From positions 1 through 56,039 of the forward strand of contig JAZNWU010000025.1 in assembly GCA_045593555.1 (NCBI GenBank): DNA of 56,039 nucleotides, written 5' to 3'. The position numbers and the translations under genes are program-made. Shown piece by piece: positions 35,948 through 45,739 of this stretch. The DNA comes from Fimenecus sp045593555 (GTDB taxonomy: Bacteria; Bacillota; Clostridia; Oscillospirales; Acutalibacteraceae). Within the stretch, counting starts at the first letter, position 1, and each line of letters starts with the position of its first letter. Under the pieces are notes generated by a model. The model ran no database searches. It had not been told where the DNA came from and was given only the letters and a program-made list of their open reading frames with translations.

Positions 35948-37057
35948 ATGAAAGAGAGAAATGTAGGTATAGATATTCTTCGCATTGTATCAATGTATTT
36001 TATTATTATAGTTCACATATTGATGCAAGGTGGAGCTTTGTCTGCTTATTTTGACAAGGGTCTGCAAGGTAGTTATTACTTTATGAATACAATATATGTT
36101 ATTGCTTATTGTGGTGTGAACTGTTTTGCTCTTGTCAGTGGTTATGTGAGTTGGCAAAGCACCTTCAAACTGAAAAAAATCATTAAGCTGTGGCTAAATG
36201 TGATTTTTTGGTCTGCAGGCGTTTCCTTGATTCTGTTTGTTTTTAATAAGGAGTTCTTCTCTGTAAAGGAAGTTGTATCAATGTTTCTTCCTTTAATAAG
36301 AGGACGTTATTGGTTTTTTAATGCATATTTTGTAATGTTTATGTTCAGCCCATTATTAAATCATCTTATACGAACATTAACCAAAAAAACATTTCAATAT
36401 TTTCTTTTAGCAGCAGCGTTTGTTTTTTGCATTGTTCCGTTTTTAGCTTTAGGGAACGATGTTTTACGAATACAAAACGGATCTGAATTTTCATGGCTTA
36501 TGGTTATGTATTTGGTTGGCGGATATTTTTCAAAATACCCTGTAACAATTAGAAAACCATATAAGTGCATTATTGCATTTTTCTGCATTGCTTTACTTAA
36601 TTTTGTATTTAAATATCTTGTTGAACTTGTAACAACTAAGCTTTTTGGCATTCCTTCCCATGGAAACCTTTTTCTCTCGTTTACATCACCTGTTGCAGTA
36701 GGTGAGGCGGTTTGTTTGTTGCTTTGTTTCAGTAACCTCAAGATAAATAATAAAAAGCTTATAAAACTTGTTAGTTTTGTTACACCTTCTATTTTCTCTG
36801 TTTACATAATTCATGTTCATCCTATTGTTTTCTGGAGTATTTTAAAGGATTCCTTCACATGGTTAACAGAATATAATGTGTTGATATCGTTTGCGTTGGT
36901 AATGGCAATTTCTTTCGCAATCCTCGTAGGATGTATTGGATTGGACTATATAAGAATAGCTGTATTTAAGCTTTTTAAGGTGGATTATTATTGTGGTAAG
37001 ATACATGTGTTTGCAAAACAAAAGTTTGATAGAATAAGAGGTAAATTATGGGAATAG
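35948..37057 (+). CDS. Acyltransferase family 3 (OafA-like) membrane protein
   Basis: 369 aa with about ten spans. It starts RNVGIDILRIVSMYFIIIVH: this R-x9-H pattern is the acyltransferase_3 signature, with the His in the first span needed for acyl transfer. Later IRGRYWFFNAYFVMFMFSPL fits the conserved acyl-donor region. It probably adds acetyl or a similar group to the polysaccharide. A second member of the family is at 48410. Its end overlaps the Stealth gene by 10 nt. Confidence 0.87.
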   Translation: MKERNVGIDILRIVSMYFIIIVHILMQGGALSAYFDKGLQGSYYFMNTIYVIAYCGVNCFALVSGYVSWQSTFKLKKIIKLWLNVIFWSAGVSLILFVFNKEFFSVKEVVSMFLPLIRGRYWFFNAYFVMFMFSPLLNHLIRTLTKKTFQYFLLAAAFVFCIVPFLALGNDVLRIQNGSEFSWLMVMYLVGGYFSKYPVTIRKPYKCIIAFFCIALLNFVFKYLVELVTTKLFGIPSHGNLFLSFTSPVAVGEAVCLLLCFSNLKINNKKLIKLVSFVTPSIFSVYIIHVHPIVFWSILKDSFTWLTEYNVLISFALVMAISFAILVGCIGLDYIRIAVFKLFKVDYYCGKIHVFAKQKFDRIRGKLWE

Positions 37058-38049
37058 ATTTTGTTATTCTTTGGGTTGATGGTAACGACCCGAAATGGCA
37101 AAGTGAAAAATCTAAATACGATTCCAATATTAATGATGACAGTAACTCTGTAAATCGTTATCGTGATTGGGGTCTTCTTCCATATTGGTTTCGAAGCGTT
37201 GAAAAATTTACTCCGTGGGTTAACAAAATACATTTTGTTACATGGGGACATATTCCGGAATTTCTTAATACCGAGAATCCGAAACTGAATATAGTTAATC
37301 ACAAGGATTTTATTCCGAATGAATATTTGCCTACCTTCAGCTCTCATGCTATTGAAATGAATATTCATCGCATACCAGGTCTCTCGGACAAGTTCGTTTA
37401 TTTTAATGATGATATGTTTATTGTTCGTTATATGGATGAAAAGGCTTTTTTTAACGAGGGCTTACCTTGTACATATGGTGGCGAGGAACCTATGGTATTT
37501 AAAGGGGATACAGGAATCTGGCAACATGCAGCAGTTAATAATATGGGTGTTATAAACACCCATTTTGATAAAAAAGAACAAGTAAAAAGCTTCAAGAAGA
37601 AATATATTAGTTCAAGTTATAGATGGCAGGATAATGTAAGAACTTTTGCACTGGAAAAGCTTTTCCCTGATAACTTTTCAGGCTTTAAAAACCTTCATGC
37701 TCCCGCAGCATATTTAAAAAAGACATTTGAAGAGGTGTGGGAAAAGGAAGAAGACTTGCTTGATAAAACAAGCTCCCATAAGTTCCGCTCTGCGGATGAT
37801 GTTAACCAATGGGTAATGCTTTGGTGGCAAATAGCAAGTGGAAACTTTAGTCCTTATAACACAGATAACCTTATTTGCTCTGTTAATGATAGTACATCGG
37901 ATTCTGTGTGTAGTGCTATTAAGAATCAGAGTAATGATATGATATGCATAAATGATGGTGCAGATGAGAAGAGTTTTCAGCATCTTTCGGAAGAATTGAA
38001 ATCTGCATTCCAAACTATTTTATCGGAGAAGAGTAGCTTTGAAAAATAA
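37048..38049 (+). CDS. Stealth-family sugar-phosphate transferase
   Basis: 333 aa. Stealth proteins transfer hexose-1-phosphate, making phosphodiester-linked glycans; animal GlcNAc-1-phosphotransferase is a relative. Conserved regions appear in order: CR1 IDFVILWVDGNDPKW (residues 3-17), CR2 RDWGLLPYWFRSVEKF followed by FVYFNDDMF, CR3 NLHAPAAYLKKTF, and CR4 ADDVNQWVMLWWQI. No membrane segment; cytosolic. This is strong evidence that the polymer contains phosphodiester links. It overlaps both neighbours (10 and 11 nt). Confidence 0.92.
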   Translation: MGIDFVILWVDGNDPKWQSEKSKYDSNINDDSNSVNRYRDWGLLPYWFRSVEKFTPWVNKIHFVTWGHIPEFLNTENPKLNIVNHKDFIPNEYLPTFSSHAIEMNIHRIPGLSDKFVYFNDDMFIVRYMDEKAFFNEGLPCTYGGEEPMVFKGDTGIWQHAAVNNMGVINTHFDKKEQVKSFKKKYISSSYRWQDNVRTFALEKLFPDNFSGFKNLHAPAAYLKKTFEEVWEKEEDLLDKTSSHKFRSADDVNQWVMLWWQIASGNFSPYNTDNLICSVNDSTSDSVCSAIKNQSNDMICINDGADEKSFQHLSEELKSAFQTILSEKSSFEK

Positions 38050-39223
38050 TAAGAAAAAAATTATTTTTGTAAGTCAAGCCTTGTGGATTGGTGGAATAGA
38101 AACAGCACTTGTAAATCTTATTAATAAGCTTGATTACAATAAATATGAAGTGACCTGTCTTATTACGGAAAACTACCTTGATATGGCGGAAAGGTTAACA
38201 AAAAATTGCAGACTTATTGTGGCAGACAGACATAGCCTTGTTACATTTACAAAGCCTTATAAATTTAAAAAGCTATATGATATATTAGAAGAACCACAAG
38301 GGGCTACTCGTTTTCGCCGTTTCCTGTGGTATATACTGAATTTTTTGTTTAAAGCCTTGGAAAATCACCTTTATTCCATTTACATAAAAGAACAAATGAA
38401 GGGAGAAGGCTTTGATACGGCTATTATTTATAGTGACAGGGTGGCGGAAATTACGGTTAAAGCTATAAATGCAAAAAAATTTTTAATGTTTTATCACCAC
38501 GGTGCAATGCGAAAGGAATATCACGACCGATTTGGCTACAAAAAAAGTGAAAAGATAATTGCGGTATCAGATAATATTGCAGAAAAACTGAAGGTATATA
38601 GAAAAAAATATGCCAAAAAAATTGTTACAGTAAATAATGTTATAGATATAGATTCAATTGTAGAAAAAAGCAAGGAGCCTATTGAAGAAGGTCTTTTTTC
38701 GGAAAATAACTTTAATATAGTTTCCTGCGGAAGATTATCGCCGGTTAAAGGCTTGGGCTATACTGTGGAGGCAATTAGTAAACTTGTCAGGGAAGGCCAT
38801 ACAGACATTAATTGGTATATGGTTGGCGGAGGCCCCCTTGAAGAAAAACTCAGAGAACAAATATCGGCACTTGAAATGGAAAAACATATTTTTATGTTGG
38901 GGATGAAAAATAATCCTTATCCATATATGAAAAATTGCGATTTGTTTATTCAGCCAAGTTTGTTTGAAGGCTATAGCCTTTCTATTATGGAAGCTAAAAT
39001 CCTTTGTACACCAATTCTTACAACCTACTCAGCGGCAGGAAATCAAATTGAAAATAGTGTTGATGGATTTTTGTGCGATGCAAATGAAAATTCCGTTTAT
39101 GAAAGCATTTTGAATTTGTACAAAAACAGAGAAAAACTTAAGTGCTGTAAAAACACTTTGATGAATTGTGATTTTAATAGTATAAATCAAAGAATTATTT
39201 TACAACTCGAAGAATTATTTTAA
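38039..39223 (+). CDS. Glycosyltransferase family 4 protein
   Basis: 394 aa, GT-B fold. KKIIFVSQALWIGGIETALV at the N-terminus, MFYHHGAMRKEY in the acceptor half, then SCGRLSPVKGLGYTVEAI, LGMKNNPYPYMKNCDLFI and PSLFEGYSLSIMEAK in the donor half. It starts at TTG 38039, overlapping the Stealth stop by 11 nt, with GGAG 10 nt upstream. Paralogue of the GT4 at 32685. Specificity unknown. Confidence 0.85.
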   Translation: MKNNKKKIIFVSQALWIGGIETALVNLINKLDYNKYEVTCLITENYLDMAERLTKNCRLIVADRHSLVTFTKPYKFKKLYDILEEPQGATRFRRFLWYILNFLFKALENHLYSIYIKEQMKGEGFDTAIIYSDRVAEITVKAINAKKFLMFYHHGAMRKEYHDRFGYKKSEKIIAVSDNIAEKLKVYRKKYAKKIVTVNNVIDIDSIVEKSKEPIEEGLFSENNFNIVSCGRLSPVKGLGYTVEAISKLVREGHTDINWYMVGGGPLEEKLREQISALEMEKHIFMLGMKNNPYPYMKNCDLFIQPSLFEGYSLSIMEAKILCTPILTTYSAAGNQIENSVDGFLCDANENSVYESILNLYKNREKLKCCKNTLMNCDFNSINQRIILQLEELF

Positions 39224-39238
39224 AACGAGAGGATAAAA

Positions 39239-40096
39239 ATGAACGAAAAATTTACAACAGTTATTCAGCCGAAAAATGGTTTGTTTGATTTGCACTTAAA
39301 AGAATTGCTACAATATCGAGACCTTATTTTTTTATTTGTAAAAAGAAACTTTGTTGCACAGTACAAGCAAACTGTATTGGGACCGTTGTGGGCTATTATA
39401 CAACCACTTTTGACAACGGTTGTATTTACCCTTGTTTTCGGTAATATTGCAGGGCTTGCAGCAGATGGTGTCCCATCATTTATATTCTACCTTTCAGGTA
39501 CAATCCTTTGGACATACTTTAGCCAATGTCTTACACAGACGGCAAACACCTTCGTTGCTAACAGCCACACTATGGGTAAGGTTTACTTTCCCCGTCTTAT
39601 TATGCCCATATCAACTGTTATGTCAAACCTGATATCCTTGGCAATACAGTTTATGTTTATGGTTATTTTCCTTATTTTCTATACCGTAACCGACCAAGGC
39701 TGTCATCCTAATTTATATATTTTAATGACTCCTCTTGTTATTTTACAGTTAGCACTTCTTAGTCTCGGATGTGGTATTATAATTTCTGCCCTTACAACAA
39801 AATACCGTGACCTTGCAATGCTTGTTGGTTTCGGTGCTCAGCTTTGGATGTATGCTACCCCTGTCGCTTATGATATGAATAGCATGGCGGTATTTGCCCC
39901 AGGCGGTAAATATCACGCACTGTATATGCTCAACCCCGTAACACCCATAGTCAACCTTTTCCGTTATGCATATTTAGGTATCGGTGAAATTGAATGGCTT
40001 TTCTATGGTATAAGCTGGATAATTACACTTATCGTATTATTTATAGGCATTATTATTTTCAGCAAGGTTGAAAAAACATTTATGGATACTGTCTGA
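39239..40096 (+). CDS. wzm: Polysaccharide ABC exporter permease (Wzm/TagG type)
   Basis: 285 aa with six membrane spans. ABC-2 permease signature: LFVKRNFVAQYKQTVLGPLW before the first span, FSQCLTQTANTFVANSH, KVYFPRLIMPIS, and the C-terminal MYATPVAYDM followed by LNPVTPIVNLFRYAYLG. Together with the next gene it forms an exporter for a lipid-linked polymer. GAGAGGA precedes the ATG; Wzt follows after 18 nt. Confidence 0.93.
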   Translation: MNEKFTTVIQPKNGLFDLHLKELLQYRDLIFLFVKRNFVAQYKQTVLGPLWAIIQPLLTTVVFTLVFGNIAGLAADGVPSFIFYLSGTILWTYFSQCLTQTANTFVANSHTMGKVYFPRLIMPISTVMSNLISLAIQFMFMVIFLIFYTVTDQGCHPNLYILMTPLVILQLALLSLGCGIIISALTTKYRDLAMLVGFGAQLWMYATPVAYDMNSMAVFAPGGKYHALYMLNPVTPIVNLFRYAYLGIGEIEWLFYGISWIITLIVLFIGIIIFSKVEKTFMDTV

Positions 40097-40114
40097 TACA
40101 GGTGGAGAAGACTA

Positions 40115-41395
40115 ATGGAAAACACAGCAATTAAAATAGAAAATGTTTCAAAGGAATATCGTCTTGGCGCAATAGGTGGCGGTACACTTCGAGGAGACCT
40201 ACAGACCTTTTGGGCTAAAATCCGCCATAAGGAAGACCCCAACACTATAATTGGTGACGCTGAAAAGGGACAAAAGGGTGATAGATTTATGGCCCTTAAT
40301 GGTGTTTCCTTTGAGGTTAAAAAGGGCGAAGCTGTAGGTATAATTGGTCACAACGGTGCAGGCAAATCCACCCTTTTAAAGCTTCTTTGTCGTGTTACAG
40401 CACCATCGGACGGTAAAATATCCTATAACGGCAGAATCGCATCAATGCTTGAGGTGGGCACAGGCTTCCACCCGGAGCTTACAGGTCGTGAAAATGTTTA
40501 CATGAACGGTGCTATCCTTGGTATGACCAAGGCTGAAATAGACAAAAAATTTGATGAAATTGTATCCTTTGCTGAAATGGAAAAGTTCATAGATACACCT
40601 GTTAAGCGTTACTCAAGCGGTATGTATGTCAAACTTGCTTTCTCTGTCGCTGCTCACCTTGACTCTGAAATTATGATTATGGACGAGGTTTTAGCTGTTG
40701 GTGATATGGCATTCCAGAAAAAATGTCTTGACAAAATGCGTGATGCCGCCAAGCTTGATGGCAGAACAGTTCTTTATGTTAGCCACAATATGAATACAAT
40801 TCGTCAATTATGTGACAGATGCGTTGTTCTTGACCATGGCAAAGTTGTATTTGATGGTGATGTAGAAGAAGCTATAACTTTGTATCTCAATATTGCTTCA
40901 CCGGAACACAATGTTTTCACAGACCTGACTACTTTTGACAGACCTACCAATTCTACAAATAAAGTTTTTATGCAATCAATAGAATTTGAAAACAGCGACC
41001 AATGTGTTATTACTCGCGGTGAAAACCTTGACATTACATTGAAATGGAAAGCTTTATATGATGTTGATAATGTCAAATTCCGTTGTATAGTGCGTTACAA
41101 AAATGATACCGCTGTGGGATTAGTTCAATCCGATGATTTAGGTAACTTTAAAGCAAATGAAGAAACCGAAAGTCGATTTTCTTTTGATACATCTATGCTT
41201 GCAGACGGGAAATACTTTTTCAGCATTGCACTTTTCCAAAGTGACGATGTGGGCAACAGTATAATCCTTGACCATGTTACAAGGGCATGTGCTTTTGAAG
41301 TTATCAGTTCTACTGACGATGAAAAACTTTTGAATTGGGAACACGCTTGGTGGGGTTCAGTAAAATTCCCTGATTTTAAAATAAAAAAGGACTAA
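40115..41395 (+). CDS. wzt: Polysaccharide ABC exporter ATPase with carbohydrate-binding tail (Wzt type)
   Basis: 426 aa. The ATPase domain (about 1-255) has GIIGHNGAGKSTLLKLL, the Wzt/TagH-typical MLEVGTGFHPELTGRENVY, signature YSSGMYVKLAFSVA and Walker B IMIMDEVLAVGD. Residues about 280-426 form a beta-sandwich like the Wzt C-terminal domain, which recognises the finished, capped polymer and so couples export to completion. TagH-type ATPases for teichoic acid lack this kind of tail, so a capped polysaccharide is the likelier cargo. Confidence 0.93.
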   Translation: MENTAIKIENVSKEYRLGAIGGGTLRGDLQTFWAKIRHKEDPNTIIGDAEKGQKGDRFMALNGVSFEVKKGEAVGIIGHNGAGKSTLLKLLCRVTAPSDGKISYNGRIASMLEVGTGFHPELTGRENVYMNGAILGMTKAEIDKKFDEIVSFAEMEKFIDTPVKRYSSGMYVKLAFSVAAHLDSEIMIMDEVLAVGDMAFQKKCLDKMRDAAKLDGRTVLYVSHNMNTIRQLCDRCVVLDHGKVVFDGDVEEAITLYLNIASPEHNVFTDLTTFDRPTNSTNKVFMQSIEFENSDQCVITRGENLDITLKWKALYDVDNVKFRCIVRYKNDTAVGLVQSDDLGNFKANEETESRFSFDTSMLADGKYFFSIALFQSDDVGNSIILDHVTRACAFEVISSTDDEKLLNWEHAWWGSVKFPDFKIKKD

Positions 41396-41400
41396 ACCTT

Positions 41401-42693
41401 ATGGAAAAAATAACTTTAAACCAAATAGCGAAGCAAAGTACAAAAATTATATATGATTTTTCTGTATCTGACGGACTAAAAAAATATTTTTCCGGAGAAC
41501 CATTTATAATTGAATATGCCGAAAACATTGAGGATGTTCCTGATAGTATTGCGTCCGTACCCTTTGTTTGCAATATGCTTCCAATAATTTGGCTTAGCAA
41601 CGCGATGTTAGAAATCCCCGAATTAGATAAGGATTTTTTTGAAGCAATTCCGGAGTTTAAAAAAGGCTATATACAGATGTTTCCTGAAAGCAACTTTGCA
41701 GGAAAAATTATTACTAAGCCTATTAAAAATGTTTGTAATAACACGTCAACCAAAAGTGCAGCTCTCTTTTCCGGTGGTTTAGATGCCGTGAACACATTAG
41801 TTGAGCATATTGATGAAAAACCTCATTTAATTGCCATCTGGGGAGCCGATATAAGATACGATAATACTGCCGGTTGGGAAATAGTATATAATGGTTTGAA
41901 GTCATCCGCAGGAATTTTTGATTTACCCCTTACAGTAATCCGTTCCACATTTAGAACTGTGGATGATTACGAAAGAACATTAGATGCTGATTTTTCTGCA
42001 CAACTAAAAGATGGTTGGTGGCACGGAGTAAAGCATAGTTTAACCATACTTGGTCATGCTGCACCATACATATACTTAAATGGAATATCCATTCTCTACA
42101 TAGCATCATCATTTTCTTCAGAAGATGAACCCGTAAGATGTGCGTCAATGCCAGCAACTGATAATTTTGTGAAGTTTTGTGGTTGCCAAGTTGTTCACGA
42201 TGGCTATAAATATACTCGTCAAGATAAAATTACAAATGTGGTTAGATATCACAACGAAACTCATACTCCGTTTTCGCTTCATGTTTGCTGGGAAAGCCAA
42301 ACCGGTAATAACTGTTGCCATTGTGAAAAATGCTTTCGTACAATGGCGGGTATAATTGCTGAAGGCGCCAACCCGACAGACTATGGTTTTTCTGAAACAC
42401 TTGCAAATATCCCATATATGCATGCATATATTATAGATTACTACGCTCGTTTGGATTTATTTAAAAAACGTTGGTCTCATATACAAAAACGTTTAATTGA
42501 CAATAAACAAACTATTATTGCAACACCATATTGGAAATACATAAAATGGCTTGAACCAATAAATTTTAATGATACCCAAAATTTAAAAATGCCACTGATG
42601 TTCAGAATAAGACGCTACTTATCATCATTCAAATTTTACAACAAGCTACATCAATTAAAAACAATGATTTTAAAAAATAAATACACAAAGTGA
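41401..42693 (+). CDS. PP-loop ATPase (QueC/ExsB-like fold) of unknown substrate
   Basis: 430 aa, starting 5 nt after wzt. KSAALFSGGLDAVNTLVEH contains the SGGxD pyrophosphate loop of adenylating enzymes (QueC, TilS, asparagine synthetase type). A cysteine cluster CWESQTGNNCCHCEKCFRT near residue 300 resembles the zinc knuckle of QueC-like proteins. It is far longer than QueC (about 220 aa), with an N-terminal region of about 115 aa and a basic C-terminus. No queuosine gene is nearby. By position it may activate a carboxyl or amide group on a sugar, for example forming an amide; this is inference. Confidence 0.65.
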   Translation: MEKITLNQIAKQSTKIIYDFSVSDGLKKYFSGEPFIIEYAENIEDVPDSIASVPFVCNMLPIIWLSNAMLEIPELDKDFFEAIPEFKKGYIQMFPESNFAGKIITKPIKNVCNNTSTKSAALFSGGLDAVNTLVEHIDEKPHLIAIWGADIRYDNTAGWEIVYNGLKSSAGIFDLPLTVIRSTFRTVDDYERTLDADFSAQLKDGWWHGVKHSLTILGHAAPYIYLNGISILYIASSFSSEDEPVRCASMPATDNFVKFCGCQVVHDGYKYTRQDKITNVVRYHNETHTPFSLHVCWESQTGNNCCHCEKCFRTMAGIIAEGANPTDYGFSETLANIPYMHAYIIDYYARLDLFKKRWSHIQKRLIDNKQTIIATPYWKYIKWLEPINFNDTQNLKMPLMFRIRRYLSSFKFYNKLHQLKTMILKNKYTK

Positions 42694-42699
42694 TTTGAA

Positions 42700-43773
42700 A
42701 TGAAGAGAAAAATAATTACATTGGTATGTAAAATCAGTTTTATAAAAAACTTTTTATACAAACTGACAAATCGTAGACATCTTTTAAAAAAATACAAACC
42801 AATATTCAAAGAACACAAGAAAAATCCCAATATGGTTTTTCTTATTTATACTCCCATACATGAAAATCTTGGTGACCACGCAATCGCTATAGCCGAAATG
42901 ACAATATTAGATGAGTTGGGAATAGGTTATACGGAAATCACACAAGCTGAAATTCACAAATTAAAAGAATTCGGGTTGCTTAGGTTATTTAATAATAAAA
43001 AGGTTTTCATAAATGGTGGTGGAAATCTTGGAACTTTGTGGTTTGATGTAGAAGAAGCATTTCGTAGCATTATGATTGCCGCACCAAAGGCTGACATTTT
43101 AATTTTCCCAAGCACCATTTATTACGAAGACACAGATTTTGGCAGAAAAGAATTTGAAAACTCAAAAAAAATATATAACAACCATAAAAATTTGACCTTG
43201 TATGCTCGCGAAAACATTTCTTACGAAATAATGAAAAATGCATACAAAAATGTAAAACTTGTTCCTGATATGGTTTTCTATCTCAATAAATGCGAAAAAA
43301 ATGTTGCTCGTAATGGTGCTGTATTATGTTTAAGAAAAGACTTGGAAAGAACCCTGCGTGAAGAAGACGAACTCTTCATTTATAAGCAAATACAACAACT
43401 ATTCGGAGATGAAATAACAAAAACAGATATGTATGCTGCGCATAATATACCTATTGAAAACAGGTATAAAGAATTAACAAAAAAATTCGAACAATTCAAA
43501 AATGCAAAACTTGTTGTAACTGACAGGCTTCATTGTATGATTTTTTGTGTTATAACAGGTACACCATGTATTGTTGTTAACAGCAAAAGTCCAAAAGTGA
43601 AGGGATGCTATGAGTGGGTAAAGGATTTTGAATATATCAAATTTGCAGACAATTTATCTAATATCACTGATTTATATAACTCAATCCCCCAAAAAGAATT
43701 TGTATATGATAATTCAAAATTGATACCATTGTACGAGACGCTAAAAGAAGATATACGCAAATTAATGCGATGA
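42700..43773 (+). CDS. Polysaccharide pyruvyl transferase family protein
   Basis: 357 aa. Family members transfer pyruvate from phosphoenolpyruvate to a sugar as a ketal, adding negative charge. Seen: IHENLGDHAIAIAEM at the N-terminus (the NLGD motif), FINGGGNLGTLW, LYARENISYEIM, VPDMVFYL, and VVTDRLHCMIFCVITGTPCI, the DRxHxxI signature near the C-terminus. Some members use other donors, so pyruvylation is likely but not certain. Confidence 0.85.
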   Translation: MKRKIITLVCKISFIKNFLYKLTNRRHLLKKYKPIFKEHKKNPNMVFLIYTPIHENLGDHAIAIAEMTILDELGIGYTEITQAEIHKLKEFGLLRLFNNKKVFINGGGNLGTLWFDVEEAFRSIMIAAPKADILIFPSTIYYEDTDFGRKEFENSKKIYNNHKNLTLYARENISYEIMKNAYKNVKLVPDMVFYLNKCEKNVARNGAVLCLRKDLERTLREEDELFIYKQIQQLFGDEITKTDMYAAHNIPIENRYKELTKKFEQFKNAKLVVTDRLHCMIFCVITGTPCIVVNSKSPKVKGCYEWVKDFEYIKFADNLSNITDLYNSIPQKEFVYDNSKLIPLYETLKEDIRKLMR

Positions 43774-43782
43774 GGTGAAAAA

Positions 43783-44766
43783 ATGCCGTTAATCTCTGTT
43801 GTAGTGCCTGTTTATAAAGTTGAACCATATTTATCAAGATGTATTGATAGTATACTTTCTCAAACTTTTACAGATTTTGACCTTATTCTTGTTGATGATG
43901 GTTCACCCGATAACTGCGGAAAAATCTGTGATGAATATGCTCAAAAAGATAACCGAATAAGAGTAATACACAAAGAAAACGGTGGTCTTTCTTCTGCGAG
44001 AAATGCAGGTATTGATTGGGTATTTGCAAATAGCAATATTCACTGGATTACTTTCATTGACAGTGATGATTGGATTCATCCTAAATATCTTGAATTCCTA
44101 TTATCTGGTGCAACATCTACAAATACAGATATATGTGCTTGTGAATATACGGAAACTGCGGAATTCTTTGATTTTGAATGTCTCAATAATGTTGATCCGC
44201 AAAAACTAACTCCCGAAGAGCTTTTTGTAAACCATCATGTAACATCGGTCATTGCCTGTTGTAAATTATACAAAAAAACCTGTTTCAATAGCATTCGTTT
44301 TCCCATAGGCAAACTTCACGAAGATGAATACACAACATATAAAATATTATTTGAAAAAAGCCATATTTCATATTTGAAAGCTCCATTGTATTTTTATTAC
44401 GTTAATCCTGATAGCATTGTAAGGAGCCAATGGTCGCCAAAAAGACTCGATGCAATTACCGCCTACGAAGAACAAATTGCCTATTTTCGAAAGAGCGGAC
44501 ACAAAAAGGCTTTGGTAAAAGTTGAACGAAAACTTTTATGGTATATTATTGCTCAAATTGAAATTACTGAAAAATCTGATGAGTATGCTTACCTTACACC
44601 AAAATTAAAAAAGAATCTTAGAACGTATCTGAAGAAATTTAAAGCAGATGCGAATCTGTCCGTAGGCAACGGATATAATTTTTATATAAAAGCATATCCA
44701 ACTATAACTAAACTATATTGCATTATTATTGCAATATTAAGAAAACTTAAAATTTTAAGGAGTTAA
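43783..44766 (+). CDS. Glycosyltransferase family 2 protein (first of tandem triplet)
   Basis: 327 aa, GT-A fold. MPLISVVVPVYKVEPYLSRC, VDDGSPDNCGKICDEYA, GGLSSARNAGI, and FIDSDDW as the metal site; KLHEDEYTTYKI in the acceptor half. Very similar to the next two genes, which suggests local duplication followed by change of specificity. GAGGTGA precedes the ATG. Confidence 0.9.
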   Translation: MPLISVVVPVYKVEPYLSRCIDSILSQTFTDFDLILVDDGSPDNCGKICDEYAQKDNRIRVIHKENGGLSSARNAGIDWVFANSNIHWITFIDSDDWIHPKYLEFLLSGATSTNTDICACEYTETAEFFDFECLNNVDPQKLTPEELFVNHHVTSVIACCKLYKKTCFNSIRFPIGKLHEDEYTTYKILFEKSHISYLKAPLYFYYVNPDSIVRSQWSPKRLDAITAYEEQIAYFRKSGHKKALVKVERKLLWYIIAQIEITEKSDEYAYLTPKLKKNLRTYLKKFKADANLSVGNGYNFYIKAYPTITKLYCIIIAILRKLKILRS

Positions 44767-44767
44767 C

Positions 44768-45739
44768 ATGCCTCTGATAAGCGTTATTGTTCCCGTATAT
44801 AAATGCGAGGAATATTTAGAGACTTGCGTTGACAGTATTTTAAATCAGACTTTTTCTGATTTTGAAATTATACTTGTTAACGATGGCTCACCTGATAGCA
44901 GTGGTAAAATCTGCGATGTTTTAGCCGAAAAATACAATAAAATAACTGTACTCCATCAGGAAAATCAAGGTCAGGCAGCAGCTCGTAATAACGGGGTCAA
45001 AATTGCCCGTGGCGAATGGCTCTGTTTTGTAGATTGTGATGACTTTGTTCACCACCGAATACTTGAAGCACTTTATAACGCCGTTACAGAAAACAATGTT
45101 AAGCTCAGTATGTGCTCCGCTATTCAGGGTGAGGAATCACCACCCCCCTTTAATGCTTCAAAGGAAGTGAATTTCAAAGTCCTTGAAACTACTGAGGACA
45201 ATATTTTGAACCTTTGCAAAAATGAGAAATATTATTACTGGGTTGTATGGGGAAAGCTCATTCATAAGTCAATTTACGAAAAATACCCACTTACAGAAGG
45301 TAGAATTTACGAAGACAATGCCATTGTGTGTAAATGGCTTTATGAAGCAAAAAAGGTTGCTTTAACCGACGCCCCCTTGTATTTTTATTATGTGAACCTC
45401 TCAGGCACTACAAAAAAAGAGTTCACAAAAAAACATCTTGACATTTTATGGGCATTTAAAGAACAGATTGACTTTTTCTATTCTCTCAATTTCAAGAAAA
45501 TGACGAAACATCTGGCAACTTACTTTTTTGAGATTTCAGCAAATATGCACTATTATGCAAAAACAGAGAATGCAAAAGAAATGATACCCTATATAAAGGA
45601 TAAAGAAAAAGAAATAAAATCCCTTTATTCTACTTATATAAAACTTGACACGAAACAAAAACTTTACTATTACGAAAGAACAAACAAGCTTATGTTTTAC
45701 ATAACAAGGCTTAAGAAAAAATTAGGATTATTAAAATGA
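44768..45739 (+). CDS. Glycosyltransferase family 2 protein (second of tandem triplet)
   Basis: 323 aa. MPLISVIVPVYKCEEYLETC, VNDGSPDSSGKICDVLA, GQAAARNNGV and FVDCDDF (Cys in place of Ser in the usual DSDD); RIYEDNAIVCKW in the acceptor half. Starts 1 nt after the previous stop. It is the most diverged of the triplet in the GG(L/Q) loop, so acceptor preference probably differs. Confidence 0.9.
   Translation: MPLISVIVPVYKCEEYLETCVDSILNQTFSDFEIILVNDGSPDSSGKICDVLAEKYNKITVLHQENQGQAAARNNGVKIARGEWLCFVDCDDFVHHRILEALYNAVTENNVKLSMCSAIQGEESPPPFNASKEVNFKVLETTEDNILNLCKNEKYYYWVVWGKLIHKSIYEKYPLTEGRIYEDNAIVCKWLYEAKKVALTDAPLYFYYVNLSGTTKKEFTKKHLDILWAFKEQIDFFYSLNFKKMTKHLATYFFEISANMHYYAKTENAKEMIPYIKDKEKEIKSLYSTYIKLDTKQKLYYYERTNKLMFYITRLKKKLGLLK

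Noticed and set aside
39239..41395. Teichoic acid exporter TagGH
   Set aside because: The ATPase has a C-terminal beta-sandwich like Wzt and lies in a locus without tag/tar genes; a polysaccharide exporter fits better.
41401..42693. queC (7-cyano-7-deazaguanine synthase)
   Set aside because: Twice the length of QueC, located among polysaccharide genes and without queD, queE or queF; only the PP-loop and Cys knuckle are shared.
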